64,000 nucleotides of DNA from Gentiana macrophylla (GCA_026214975.1 JAOBSW010000469.1:1-64000), one strand, 5' to 3'; positions 12,295 to 24,784 are shown, counted from the stretch's first letter. The notes: generated by a model from the sequence alone, not told the origin. Made by a program: numbers and translations.

Positions 12295-14314
12295 TGTTGA
12301 AATAGTGTCCTAAACCCAATCGGGTTGGACCGGATCCGACCGGGTCGGATCATTGCAACTATTTCGCTATGTTTATACATACGATAAATGGCTTTCTGTT
12401 ATTATATATTTGTTCGTTTAATGGACCAATTATGATAATGTATATATGATAACGTCTACAGTGTCAAACTTTGAAAGAAAACCGTGATAGTGATTATGGT
12501 TGATGAGATCTCGACGCACTTAAAGGGTTTGATACTTAAATGTATTTAGTCATGTGTGCTATTAAATGGGACATTAATAGTGCAGATTAGACTAGCATGT
12601 ATTGGATGTCTTCTATCTTATAAAGATAGGATAGTCTCTAAATCTATCAAAGTGTAGAGACAATTGGACTGTAGGTGGACGTGTATTAGAGAATGCGTAT
12701 GTTAAACTGACCCACTTACTTTATTAAGTGTCGCACTATATGGCAATTGTGTAATTATCCTAAGGCCGGAGTCTTCATGGCATCGTGGTGTGCATTGTCA
12801 TGCTTTTACACTATTGAGGTTTCCCCTAGCCATGGGGCGATCATGCTGTAGTGATTGTGTACGATACAGAAGTATGCGTAGGTTTCATGTTGGTCGTCCA
12901 GAAATCGCGTATCCTAAATGTAGGAGTAAATATCCGAAAGGGCCTTCTTATATGGAATGTCTAGCTCTCGTGAATCTTTGCAAAGTGGGAGTAAATGAGT
13001 TACTTCGAGAGAGCATGATATCCAGATTATAAGATACAGTCGTTAATTTATTGACACTCGAGATACGACCGTATGGATATTGTAACAGCGATAGGATTCT
13101 ATTTACACGGTAACCGTTTCACATGAAAGGTTGTAGTCATAGCACTTGACTCTTTCCGATGATTGGGGATCGTGGACGTGTTTCTAGACGTTATCCATGA
13201 TTGTTAGGTATGAAGGGTATCTTACTAAATGCACATTATGCTTACGGCCAACATATTCGGAAACCTACCAGGTCACGCATAAATGAATAACAAACTGGAA
13301 TTAATTTTTGGTTATAACGATAACCGGATGAGGATTTTTTTATGCCTACTATATAGTGTTATAGTAATAAATTAATATGGTAATATTTATTTATTATGAA
13401 TACATATAATACAATATATTAATTATGTTGATTAATTAAATATACATTTTATAATGTATGGGGCGCATATGTATTTTAATACATGTGGGGCGAAATATGT
13501 GTATATTGATACATATGGATTTTTGTAAATTAAATAATCATAGTATTATATTATTATGTATTAATATTAGATATTAATATAAGTATGTATATACATGCGT
13601 GTGACGTGTATACATGTGATATACATTTGCACATGTGTAATAGATATATAAATATAAAGATTTATGCATCTAGTGTATATATATATATATATATATATAA
13701 TTAAATTGATTTATGGTAATATAATAAAGATATATTTAATATTAGATATTGACAATTTATAAATTTTTGAAAGTATTTAATATAAGATATTAAATATATG
13801 GCATATATGATTTTAAGGAAAATCCTTAATAAGATTAATGTAAGTACTTAATGAGATAATCAATCAATTATCTAATTGATTTATTAAATCATTATTCTAT
13901 TGGGGATATAGTTTATTGTTCCCTACTACACTCAAGATGAAAGTGGCGCCCCACTACTCTATAAAAGGGGAGGGATTTCAAGCTCATTGTAGCACAATAT
14001 TCTAGTGAGAGAAAGAGAGAGTTTCTTGATAGAGTTCTATGAGGGAAGAAAATGTGACCTAGCAGTCGACTTTTTCCGGTAGCAGTCTTATGAAGATTCC
14101 GGCGGTTGTTCGTGTGGATTACCGCTAGAGGCCGGACACTTGGACGGCTCGGTGCTTGGACCATCAACCGTAAACGATAAAGCTTCGATCTCTTAGATCA
14201 CATAAGGTAACTTTCTCGTTTACTACTTGAATGTTTGTTGTTTAAATGAAGTCGATCCAGGTAAAAGGAAATTAATTTTAAATTTCGCTGCGTTCCCGCG
14301 TAGATTTCCTAATA
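12295..14314 (+). mobile_element. Solo LTR of the Copia-1 family (2,020 bp)
   Basis: Opens TGTTGAAATAGTGTCC and closes TTTCCTAATA (final CA mutated to TA). It is flanked by the 5 bp duplication TAAAG at 12290-12294 and 14315-14319. It matches the Copia-1 LTR 6339-8155 throughout but is about 200 bp longer, mostly in AT-rich stretches (13440-13800, including a TA run at 13675-13700). No internal region is present, so it is a solo LTR left by LTR-LTR recombination. The sister Copia-3 LTR at about 37640 shows the uninterrupted site (CCTAAAGATAGAGTGATTT). Confidence 0.88.
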
Positions 14315-15663
14315 TAAAGGTATAGTGATTTATGTGTGTTTTGAAAAAGAAATGTGTTTCATTTGTCCCACATAGGTAATGAGACTCAAGTGGAATTATG
14401 ACAGACCTAAACCTAACCTTGAAAGCTGCGCCTAAAGTCGACGGACATTACCAGGCTATCTGAGATCCTAACCGGCGCAGTACCGGGTCAAATTGTGTAG
14501 TGCTAGTCTGGTGAGTCAGTCGTATTCCTCAGGGAAAACATGGTAATTCTTTTAAGTGGGGTTAAACACCAAGAAGCTATTATTAACTCGATCTAAGTCG
14601 CAGTTTATCATTTTCCTCGGGTTAGATTATGTTAGTAGTTAGATTGTTAGTAGTGCATAAAGTAAAATAAGTAAATAAATACTAATATATATTTTGGATC
14701 TAGCCAAGAATACTTTCTTGAATTACGATCTCTTTTTAGTAGAAATAAATGATGCAGATCTTCCTTTATTCAAGGTGTAAATTATATATGAATCGGTGTA
14801 CTCTAAGCTAGACAACTCCTCCTCACACGCGGCGTATGAAATTGTCATATGTCCATTGCATCAGTCCAAGGTCCACAACTGTTACGGTTTTTCTGAACAG
14901 GTCCCGAGTACAAATCTACCTTTAGATAAAAAGGAGTCATTCCGTTTGTCAAACGGTCAATTTTATTTAAAAGGCTCCGGTTGTCAAAGCCGGACGATTC
15001 AACTTTCCGGTTTAAGTTTCAATTAAACTGATGATTTAACATTATTACGATCTCGAGTACAAATGTCAATAAGATTCATCTTTTTAGAACAAATCTGCCC
15101 CCGGGTAGGAAACTGGATTCCGTTGTCACATTTTCACTCGGCCAATTTTACCCTCCGGTCTTTCAATTTTAACGTTTCATTAAGCGCAGAAAGAAAGAGA
15201 TTCATCATAATTGATTTTAATCATTATTACCAGAGTCGATCATTCATTTTACCAAAAGATTAACTAATTCAGATTCATATCTTGGCTAGATATATTTTTA
15301 GTTTAATATCATATATAAATAGAAATAGAAATAATAAACATAATAATTTTAGAATATATTACCGGTTATGACTATCGAATCGAAATCGTTTCACACGGAT
15401 CTAACATGCCAAAGCTTGAATTCAACAATCTTCGATAATTATTCCGCCATTACAACGATACTATAACCATTTTATTTATATATGTGAAAAACATATATAC
15501 ATACATACAATGAGACATATATATGTATATACGGGCTCAGAAATAAAAATAAAAGAAGAAACGAGATGAAATAGAAATCTAGATCAGATCTATATATATA
15601 TATAGATAGATCTATCACACATATATTCATATATAGAATATATATATATACATGAAGGGTGTT

Positions 15664-15665
<2 letters not shown>

Positions 15666-15744
<79 letters not shown>
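15666..15744. repeat. (AT)n microsatellite in left LTR of A
   Basis: About 79 bp of uninterrupted TA dinucleotide, followed 18 bp later by an A run (15762-15780). Long YIYIYI open frames here are artefacts of the repeat. Confidence 0.97.
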
Positions 15745-15747
<3 letters not shown>

Positions 15748-15957
15748 CTTCAAAGCAAAATAAAAAAAAAAAAAAAAAAAGAAAGACGAGGTGAAGAAAA
15801 GAAAGGAGAAAGAAAGAAGAAAAGGGGCAGCATTCTCTGTTTCTGAGGCTCTGTTTATATAGCAAAATGGGGAGGCCGGATCGATCCGGATTGGTGCCGG
15901 ATCGATCGGTGGTGATCAATCAATCTAGATCCTTCTAAAACTTCTAAAATTTATATC

Positions 15958-16480
15958 TTGAGTTGTAGACCTCCAAAAATTATGATTCAAACGTCAAAAT
16001 TAAGCTCTCGGAAAATTCTTCAACTTTCATGAAGGACTCTTCTTCAGAAAACGCCTTTTTGATGGGCCATTCCCATTACGCGTCGTTTTGCGACATTTTC
16101 CTTAATACAAATCAATTAGCCACTTGACCACCATTTGAGTTGTAGAAGTCCGATTGACTTGATTCAAAATCCATTGGAAATATTTCTTGAAGATATACAA
16201 CTTTTATTAAGGGAACTTCTTCATAAAATGTCGTTTTGATGAGCCATTCGTATGTCGTGTCGTTTTCGGGATTTCTACTAATCCGAATTGATTAGTCAAT
16301 TGACCATAACTTGAGTTGTAGACCTCCAATTGACGTAATTCAAAGTGCGTTGGAAAGCTTATGTGAAGATCTACAACTTTCATTAAGAAGTCATCCCCTG
16401 AAAATGCCTCTAAGCTGGGTCAAATCTCTGTCGAAAATATGTAACGATTTAAGTACTTAGAAAATTTGCTCCGTTGAACT
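15958..16480. repeat. ~177 bp tandem repeat, about three units, in left LTR of A
   Basis: Units begin TTGAGTTGTAGA at 15958, 16135 and 16311 (spacing 177 and 176 bp). Each carries in order a GTAGA(C/A)(C/G)TCC block, a GATTCAAA block, GGAAA, CAACTTT(C/T)AT and a TTTGATG(G/A)GCCATTC or CCTGAAAATGCC block. Units are roughly 70% alike by eye. The same three-unit array lies in the other LTR at 23106 onward. Confidence 0.85.
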
Positions 16481-16803
16481 TATAAACTTGTGGCACCTTC
16501 TTCTAATCCTCTAAACACATCTTTTAGACTCAAAACATGTCGTTACGTGGAATCTTGGTCAATGTATAATCCTCGCAATGAACCACCAAAATACCAAACG
16601 TAAATCCGACATTTACACTCCGGTTACTAAACCGGTACAAAACTAATAAAAACTTATAAAAATACGATAATTTATATAATAACTACTACTTATACATTTG
16701 AATAAAACTTAGTAATTTTGACTTGATTTGATATAATAATGTTCAAAATGGTATCGAAATGGGGTAAATATCATAAAAGCGATCATAAATTTATCTCTTA
16801 TCA

Positions 16804-18640
16804 AAACCCCTACTTAGCTTTTGGTCGCCCTCGATCAAAACAAGCGATAAAACAAAATGAATAAGAGATAAATTCATGAAGATAGAAGATATAAGAGACA
16901 ACCAGATGTTGCAACCGTTAGAATTACAACCAAAGCGTTAACCTCAATATAAATGTATAACAGTGTGTGTGTGACAAGCCTTTCAATTTCCACTATCCTC
17001 TCTTGAATAAATCAAGCAAAACACACAAATATCCATTCAGACACCCCTAATGACTTTCCTAGGTATAGTAGTAATAGATTCTCACAAAGTTCTCCCGTGT
17101 ACTTATTAGGATAATCCTAAAGCATATCATTCGGCTTTATACTGGGGATAGTCGAGAAGATAGCTAAGTTTTCAACCACGCTTAAATTTTTTTTCTTTTG
17201 ATGAACTTAATTTCACATGTGTAGCATATGCCTTCATTCCCAAAGCAATAGGACGTTTTCGTGATAACACCCTATTTGGACTACTATCATCAGCGATCGG
17301 GAGCTTTTAAACCTCATAGTGATATAGACGCGTTTCGTGATAACACCCTACCGCACTCAAATCATTGGTAGCTACAACCGACATATAAATATTTCATCTT
17401 ATTTATTATTATTATTTTTTTTTGTATTCTTCCTTTCCTTCCACTTAACTTATATCCTTTCTATCACATTCAAACCTTCGGATATTCACAAGACACGCTC
17501 AAAAGTTAGGTACTAAGTTATTCATTATTATCTAGAATAACCACTAGGATCTTTGAATGGATACGATTTAAAATTTTCGTTTCAATATCAAAGGCTTACG
17601 TGAAAGAATTCATGTTACACAAATATATTTGGAATTACAATGCACTTACGGTTCACATTGGTTATACACATCCAAATCGATCATTACATCTTCAAATCCA
17701 TGAAATATATACCTTATATACGATTTATTTTAATCAACTAAATAATGCTCGAAAAAAATCGAAAACTAAGAGATTTATTGATATAAAATAGCATTAATGC
17801 CATTGCTAGACCAACAACGACTCTACCCCTACTAACGAACTTACATTGTCCCCAATGTAAAGTGAGTGTAAATAAGAGAGGTTGGGAAAGCAATGGTGTA
17901 CTAAAACAAGTCAAAACAAATACTTTGGATGATATCAAAGGGTGGGTGGGTGGGTTAAAGTTATGACCATTGTGTGTGCAAATAAAATAAAAGTATGTGG
18001 AGTGTGATGATTGTAATGCAAAAGGGTAGATAAACACACCACATAAACTTTTATTGATTTAAAACACACAATATTCCACAAGAGTTGAACTAATACATGT
18101 CACACATTATTTGAAATTTAAAATGCAGACTAGATCATGATATGAAATATGTGACAAAGTATTAACTCTCGAGTCTTTTATACCGGATCCTCAAGGGTTA
18201 TTTCAAATCGTTCTAACAACCTAAGTCTAAGAAATGATGCATTTGAATTTTATCTTTTTTTCCATCGAGATTTTCGGATAACCACCTAATCGTTCCCGTT
18301 ATAATGACATTCAAACATTCATCCTGAGACTTGGTGAAACAAAATGAAAATCAATCCGAAGTACTCGCAAAGTACCATCCAAAGTATGAGTAATTATTAT
18401 ATTTAACATTTTTGCGGGCTGCCTCCCGGTAGCGCTTTTGGTTAACGTCGTTTGCTCGACAAACTTAAGCAACTAATATAATATACTAAACTAAACGGGA
18501 TACTTCTAACAATTACTCACCAAAGCATGTAGCAACTAAGCACATGAACCAACCGAAAATAAATGCTTAAGGAGTAAATAGGAAGGATAGTACCCGTGAT
18601 TGACTACATTTATAGTCTATAGCCAGACTTTATCGTGCTT
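16804..18640 (-). other. Element A polypurine tract and non-coding 3' interior
   Basis: Right next to the left LTR lies AAACCCCTACTT (16804-16815), on the minus strand the purine tract AAGTAGGGGTTT that primes second-strand synthesis. The nearby GGTCGCCCTCGATCAAAA matches the equivalent stretch in element C (54580). The remaining 1.8 kb has no supported gene, although a functional relative would have pol and 3' UTR here. Confidence 0.75.
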
Positions 18641-18647
18641 CAGTTTT

Positions 18648-20830
18648 CTAATGTACTGGTGGTGGGTCATCCTCACGCACCGCATCCTTCTTCAATACCG
18701 GTTTCCAACAGAGGTTAGACAATTCCCACCAATCCAAACGATTCTTGACCTTTTCCTTTGATTTTCGAGCTTTCGGTTTGCAAGCTTTCACATTATTGCT
18801 GAAGTCGTCTTCTTCAATTACCTGCGTGTTAGTACAATCCACAACAAGGGGACACAAAGTGTCTACACAAGAACTAGATTCTAGTGTAATGCATGGATAT
18901 TTCAATGAATTGTAAGTGTTGAAGACAACGCTCTCATGATTAACTCCCAAACTAAACTCTCCCTTACAAACATCGATGAAAGGGATATTAATATTTAAGC
19001 ACCCGAAAAGTGTCGAGAAAATATGCATACTTATTATCCAACTTCATCTTTTTCATTTCATTTCTCGGGAATGGGGAGTAATTCAAGATCGAAGAGGTTA
19101 GAATGAATACCTCCCTTACCCTTGTCGTTAGATGAAGATGGTAAAGATTCCTTGAATGATTGTGCCTTTTGAAGACATAGTGTGTCATCATTCAAGACCT
19201 TTTTCTTCAAAATATGCAAAGTGGATGTGGTGATGCCCTTCCGAGTTGAACCGATGTGAATTTAGGTTGAGCCGGATAAGGTTCGGTTTGAAATGGCCCT
19301 TTAGATTCCATATTCTTCTTATATTTACCATCTAAATCATCATCTACTTCATTATTCCCGAATTTTTCTAATCCATTACTTCCATGAGATCCTTCCACTT
19401 ACGGTAATAATAAAGATTTACCCCACCTGCATTTCTTTCGATATTACTTGGCAATCCTTCTGAGGGTTTACTGTTTTTACGTTCTACTTCTCTACTCAAG
19501 TGATATTCCAGATTCCTCAATGAAGCTTCTACAATTCTCATTCTGGTATCATGTCCACTCATAGATGTTTTCAACGTACTCATATCCTTAGTGACTGTAC
19601 CTATAGAAGTCATCATGGTTTCAATATTTTGAGCTTGAGTAAATATCATACCCATTAGATTTTCCATTAATTTATCCCATTTATCAACTCCTTCAAGTTG
19701 AGTTGAACTCTGAGTTACTGGTATGCTTTGAGTGGTATGTTGTGGATATGGTTTAGGTAATGATTGTAGATTTAGATTCGAGGTATCTTCTTGATAAACT
19801 TGATATGGATTCTTATATTGGACTGGATACGGTGGTTGTCCTTGCTTACTAGGGGTTTCAGACCAATGAAAAGTAGGGTGATCTCTTCTTAAAGCATTAA
19901 ACGAGTTTGAATATGCATTGTTCAAATTCCTATGCTGTAAAAAACTCACATTTTCCCTTGAATATCCTTTTGGTTCTTCCATCCCTAATGACACATTATC
20001 ATGATTTGAGTAGTCAATTGGTATGATATTTTTACGAGTTTACATTTTCATGGCTAATAAGCCGTCAAATTTCTACTCAAATTCTCCAAGTGTGCAAGAA
20101 CTTCGCATTCGATGTACATTCTCTCCGCAAAGGCTACTTTTCTTGTGCTAGAACCGGTTTCCACATCCGATTATTTTTGGAAATCTTTTCTATAGCATCG
20201 TAAACTATTTGGGCTTCACTCATCATTAACGAACCACCACATGCATGATCTACATCTGCACGTGAGTCTTTCCTTAATTTACGACAGAAAAGTTGGATTT
20301 GCATATCTAAGGAATAACCATGATCGGGACAAGCTCTTAGTAGCTTTTTAAATCTTCCCCAAGCATTCCCAAACATTTCTTCAGATCCTTGTTTAAAGTT
20401 GGCAATTTCGACTATTAATTCCAATTTTCTACCAGGAGTAAAATATTGCTTTAAGAACTCGGATTGAATCTCCTCCCAACTAGTCAATGAATGATGTGGA
20501 AGTGACAGAAACCAATCTCGTGCTCTTCCTTTTAAAGAAAAAGGAAACAAAGACATCCTCGTTAATTCCCGATGAGCACCATGACTTTTGGCTGTATTAC
20601 ACAATTCTTCGGAAAGATAGAGGTGATGATATGGATCCTCATCATCTTCTCCTAGAAATTGGGCTCTTGTGTCAATTAAACCAAAAAGATGAGATTTTAT
20701 TTCGAAATTATTTGCTCCTTTATTGGGTAAACGAATTGGATTATTAATCTGGTACCTTCTTACGGTCTGATCACATATAGGTCTCGGGTTGGTGGTTTCG
20801 ATTATTACGATTATGCTTATTCCGATTCGA
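18648..20830 (-). pseudogene. Element A gag (Ty3/Athila type) with fused protease tail
   Basis: On the minus strand the N-terminal part reads NNFEIKSHLFGLI, EDPYHHLYLSEELCNT, LFPFSLKGRARDWFLSLPHH, SEFLKQYFTPGRK and FKKLLRACPDHG (about 20830-20300). This is a retrotransposon gag domain that forms the cytoplasmic particle. The C-terminal part has HPTFHWSETP, a helical LMENLMGMIFTQAQNIETMM stretch and LPSNIERN (19994-19400). Downstream, NINIPFIDVCKGEFSLGV (about 18990-18930) looks like gag tail joined to the end of a retropepsin; no D-T/S-G active site is seen. Stops and frameshifts occur near 20130, 19995, 19390 and 19200. Gag identity is firm; the fusion is inference. Confidence 0.82.
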
Positions 20831-21544
20831 TTATTTCTATTATTCGATTCTCGTTATTAGGTTGAGGTAAATTCGATTAAGGTTTTGGCCATACCCTCGA
20901 GCATGAGCAATCCCCTTGTTCAGGTGTTTTACTAACGGTTTCGCCATTTTCGTGAACTCGATTTGACAATTCTTGTGGAATAGAAAATATCGAATAGAAA
21001 ATAACACAAAATCGATAAAAAAACATTTTTTTTTCTCCTCGGTGATTACGAATCCACTCGATATTTACCGAGTAGTTTTTTTTTTTTTTTTTTGGTTTTT
21101 TTTTTTTCTCTCTCTCGGTAATTACGAAGCCACTCAGTATTTATCGAGTATTTTTATAAAAAAATTGATATCTTACCAAATAGGTAGGTACCAATGAAAA
21201 TAAAAATACAAATGAGATTGAGAAATGTATTGACTTATCCTCGGCTGTTATGACCACGTTTACTTTCTACTATCGAAAATAGAAAATAACTCGAATTTGG
21301 TAGAAGAAGAAAATTGGTAACTAAAAGAAGGTAGATACCAACGGAAAAATAAAAAAGAAATGTGATAAGAAGAGTGTTGACTTATCCTCGAGAATTTTGA
21401 GCTAATACAAGTAGTAACCCTAGACACAAAGAAAGAAATTAGCGACGTTTTCCCCGGCAACGGATTATCAAGGATATTTTCCTAGCGTCGTTTCCCATGG
21501 GACGTAGACACAATGCCTTCGTTTCCCCGGCAACGGCGCCAAAA
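20831..21544 (-). other. Element A leader with tRNA-Asp primer-binding site
   Basis: The stretch between gag and the right LTR is non-coding, with poly-T runs at 21078-21107. TCCCCGGCAACGGCGCCA at 21524-21541 lies 3 bp from the LTR; on the minus strand it is TGGCGCCGTTGCCGGGGA, complementary to the 3' end of plant tRNA-Asp(GUC), the primer typical of Athila/Tat elements. A 13 bp copy of its core (TCCCCGGCAACGG) lies at 21451-21463. Confidence 0.85.
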
Positions 21545-22809
21545 TGTCGATGCACTAAACCTAACCTTGGAAATCGCGAGAAAAGCGACGGACATTACCT
21601 AGGCTATACAGATCCTAACCGGCAGTGTACCGGGTCAAATTGTAGTGCTAGTCTGGTGAGTCAGGTCGTATTCCTCAGGGAAAACATGGTAATTCTTTTA
21701 AGTGGGGTTAAACACCAAGAAGCTATTATTAACTCGATCTAAGTCGCAGGTTTATCATTTTCCTCGGGTTAGATTATGTTAGTAGTTAGATTGTTAGTAG
21801 TGCATAAAGTAAAATAAGTAAATAAATACTAATATATATTTTTGGATCTAGCCAAGAATACTTTCTTGAATTACGATCTCTTTTAGTAGAAATAAATGAG
21901 GCAGATCTTCCTTTATTCAAGGTGTAAATTATATATGAATCGGTGTACTCCTAAGCTAGACAACTCCTCCTCACACGAGCGTATGAAATTGTCATATGTC
22001 CATTGCATCAGTCCAAGGTCCACAACTGTTACGGTTTTTCTGAACAGGTCCCGAGTACAAATCTACCTTTAGATAAAAAGGAGTCATTCCGTTCGTCAAA
22101 CGGTCAATTTTATTTAAAAGGCTCCGGTTGTCAAAGCCGGACGATTCAACTTTCCGGTTTAAGTTTCAATTAAACTGATGATTTAACATTATTACGATCT
22201 CGAGTACAAATGTCAATAAGATTCATCTTTTTAGAACAAATCTGCCCCCGGGTAGGAAACTGGGTTCCGTTGTCACGTTTTCACTCGGCCAATTTTACCC
22301 TCCGGTCTTTCAATTTTAACGTTTCATTAAGCGCAGAAAGAAAGAGATTCATCATAATTGATTTTAATCATTATTACCGAGTCGATCATTCATTTTACCA
22401 AAAGATTAACTAATTGATTCATATCTTGGCTAGATATATTTTTAGTTTAATATCATATATAAATAGAAATAGAAATAATAAACATAATAATTTTAGAATA
22501 TATTACCAGGTTATGACTATCGAATCGGGTCGTTTCCACCGGATCTAACATGCCAAAGCTTGAATTCAACAATCTTCGATAATTATTCCGCCATTACAAC
22601 GATATTTATAACCATTTTATTTATATATGTGAAAAACATATATACATACATACGTAGACATATATATGTATATACGGGCCCAAATAAAAATAAAAGAAGA
22701 AACGAGATGAAATAGAAATCTAGATCTAGATATATATATATATATAGATAGATCTATCACACATATATTCATATATAGAATATATATATATATACATGAA
22801 GGGTGTTTG

Positions 22810-22822
22810 TATATATATATAT

Positions 22823-22895
<73 letters not shown>
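22810..22895. repeat. (AT)n microsatellite in right LTR of A
   Basis: TA dinucleotide run interrupted by one C (about 22825), then continuous to 22895, followed by an A run to 22930. It corresponds to 15666-15744 in the other LTR. Confidence 0.95.
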
Positions 22896-22898
<3 letters not shown>

Positions 22899-23105
22899 CT
22901 TCAAAGCAAAAAAAAAAAAAAAAAAAAAAAGAAAGACGAGGTGAAGAAAAGAAAGGAGAAAGAAAGAAGAAAAGGGGCAGCATTCTCTGTTTCTCGAGGC
23001 TCTGTTTATATAGCAAAATGGGAGGCCGGATCGATCCGGATTGGTGCCGGATCGATCCGGTGGTGATCAATTCTAGATCCTTCTAAAACTTCTAAAATTT
23101 ATATC

Positions 23106-23625
23106 TTGAGTTGTAGACCTCCAAAATTATGATTCAAACGTCAAAATTAAGCTCTCGGAAAATTCTTCAACTTTCATGAAGGACTCTTCTTTAAAACGCC
23201 TTTTGATGGGCCATTCCCATTACGCGTCGTTTTATGACATTTTCCTTAATACAAATCAATTAGCCACTTGACCACCATTTGAGTTGTAGAAGTCCGATTG
23301 ACTTGATTCAAAATCCATTGGAAATATTTCTTGAAGATATACAACTTTTATTAAGGGAACTTCTTCATAAAATGTCGTTTTGATGAGCCATTCAGTATGT
23401 CGTGTCGTTTTGGGATTTCTACTAATCCGAATTGATTAGTCAATTGACCATAACTTGAGTTGTAGACCTCCAATTGATGTAATTCAAAGTGCGTTGGAAA
23501 GCTTATGTGAAGATCTACAACTTTCATTAAGAAGTCATCCCCTGAAAATGCCTCTAAGCTGGGTCAAATCTCTGTCGAAAATATGTAACGATTTAAGTAC
23601 TTAGAAAATTTGCTCCGTTGAACTT
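23106..23625. repeat. ~177 bp tandem repeat, about three units, in right LTR of A
   Basis: Units start at 23106, 23279 and 23455 (spacing 173 and 176 bp) and match the left-LTR array unit for unit, so the triplication predates this insertion. Confidence 0.85.
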
Positions 23626-24589
23626 ATAAACTTGTGGCACCTTCTTCTAATCCTCTAAACACATCTTTTAGACTCAAAACATGTCGTTACGTGGAATCTT
23701 GGTCAATGTATAATCCCGCAATGAACCACCAAAATACCAAACGTAAATCCGACCACGACACTCCGGTTACTAAAACGGTACAAAACTAATAAAAACTTAT
23801 AAAAGTACGATAATTTATATAATAACTACTACTTATACATTTGAATAAAACTTAGTAATTTTGACTTGATTTGATATAATAATGTTCAAAATGGTATCAG
23901 AAATGGGGCGAAATATCATAAAAACGATCATAAATTTATCTCTCATCAAATTACTACTTAAGAAGTATTGTGGCACTTACAGGCAAGCCCCAAGGGGGAA
24001 GATAATTTTGTGAATGAGGGAAGACGTAGATGTTTGTTGATTCAAAACCCCACGCGCACGTGCTGCCGGAATCCGGCCGGTCGGCCTATGGCTTGGCTTG
24101 GCTTGGTCCGGCCCACTATTAATTTTCTTGGGCCACTACAACGTATGATATTCTAAATCCAAAACAAATCGAACTAGATATTCTAAATCCAAAACAAATT
24201 GAACTAATGCCACAATTCAGAAAGGTTCATGCGTAAGAATTGTTCGAAGGCAACAGTTCGGCCCATGAACAGATTATGTTCGAAATTCCAATTTCCAGTC
24301 AATTCTGAAAGGGTGCTACTCTACTATCTCTACTTATATATAGAAATAATCTTGCAATCCTGAATGAGATCAGAAAAAATAGAAAGTCTGCATACACTTT
24401 TTCTACATATTCACAAGTAAGAGAAAAACACAGCCTAATCAATACGCCGCCCTCTTCACATTCATGCTCAGAACTAGAAAAGGTAAAGACTGTTGTATCT
24501 TGGGAGACATGTTGTCATATCCGTGTGCACATAGCCGGGGCAATAATTTCTTAAGGATGGTGTTCTACGCGCCTCACTATACGAATGTC

Positions 24590-24784
24590 AAAGGCCAGAA
24601 AAGAAAGTACAATGGTGAAAGTTCCAAAGGCAATCAAGAGGCTAATAAATTCAATGGTAAATGCTTTAACTGCGGGAAACAAGGATACCGGAGGAATGAA
24701 TGTCGAAAGCCTCGAAAGGTTGAGCAAGCAAATGTGGTAGATATAGTCACTGAGACTATAGATGAATTAAATCTGTCTGCGTGA
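24590..24784 (+). pseudogene. Copia-3 gag fragment with degenerate CCHC zinc knuckle
   Basis: An open stretch of about 65 codons ends at a TGA (24782). It contains a basic region (KGQKRKYNGESSKGNQ) and CFNCGKQGYRRNEC at 24662-24703. That is the C-X2-C-X4-H-X4-C nucleocapsid knuckle of copia gag with the histidine changed to tyrosine. The upstream part of the frame is LTR sequence, so only this C-terminal piece of gag remains. In a working element the knuckle packages genomic RNA. Confidence 0.75.

Larger units (their letters stand above)
14399..16803 (-). repeat. Element A left LTR (3' LTR on the minus strand)
   Basis: Reads TGACAGACCTAAACC on plus and ends CTCTTATCA at 16803. It aligns with 21545-23948 end to end. 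It holds the conserved GGTGAGTCAG/TCGTATTCCTCAGGGAA block near its left end, an AT microsatellite, an A run, and a tandem triplication of about 177 bp. Confidence 0.9.
14399..23948 (-). mobile_element. Athila-like element A: LTR retrotransposon with gag but no pol
   Basis: Two LTRs of 2,405 and 2,404 bp bound a 4.74 kb interior, with a perfect AATTA target duplication (14394-14398, 23949-23953). Primer-binding site and gag show it lies on the minus strand. The interior encodes a Ty3-type gag and, apparently, the tail of the protease, then nothing: RT, RNase H and integrase are absent. Such elements (TR-GAG-like) depend on enzymes from a relative. The LTRs differ mainly by single-base changes and small indels, so insertion is recent compared with Copia-3. 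Confidence 0.9.
21545..23948 (-). repeat. Element A right LTR (5' LTR on the minus strand)
   Basis: Opens TGTCGATGCACTAAACC and ends CTCTCATCA. It is the partner of 14399-16803, with the same AT microsatellite, A run and three-unit tandem array (unit starts 23106, 23279, 23455). The first dozen bases differ from the left LTR (TGACAGACC), the only sizeable mismatch. Confidence 0.9.
12091..24588 (+). repeat. Copia-3 5' LTR, in three pieces
   Basis: LTR sequence occupies 12091-12294, then about 14315-14398, then 23949 to about 24588. The gaps are filled by the solo LTR and element A. Joined in order, the pieces follow the uninterrupted 3' LTR 37440 onward. The last approximately 185 bp of the LTR, the primer-binding site and the start of gag are missing: similarity stops at TACGAAT (about 24588) and gag sequence starts directly, an internal deletion. 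Confidence 0.8.

Noticed and set aside
15472..15919. Long YIYIYI open frames on both strands, also at 22726-23070
   Set aside because: They are translations of an (AT)n microsatellite inside the LTRs of element A.
21524..21541. tRNA-Asp gene (also 40222 and 56803)
   Set aside because: Only the 3' 16-18 bases of the tRNA are present, adjacent to LTRs; these are primer-binding sites.
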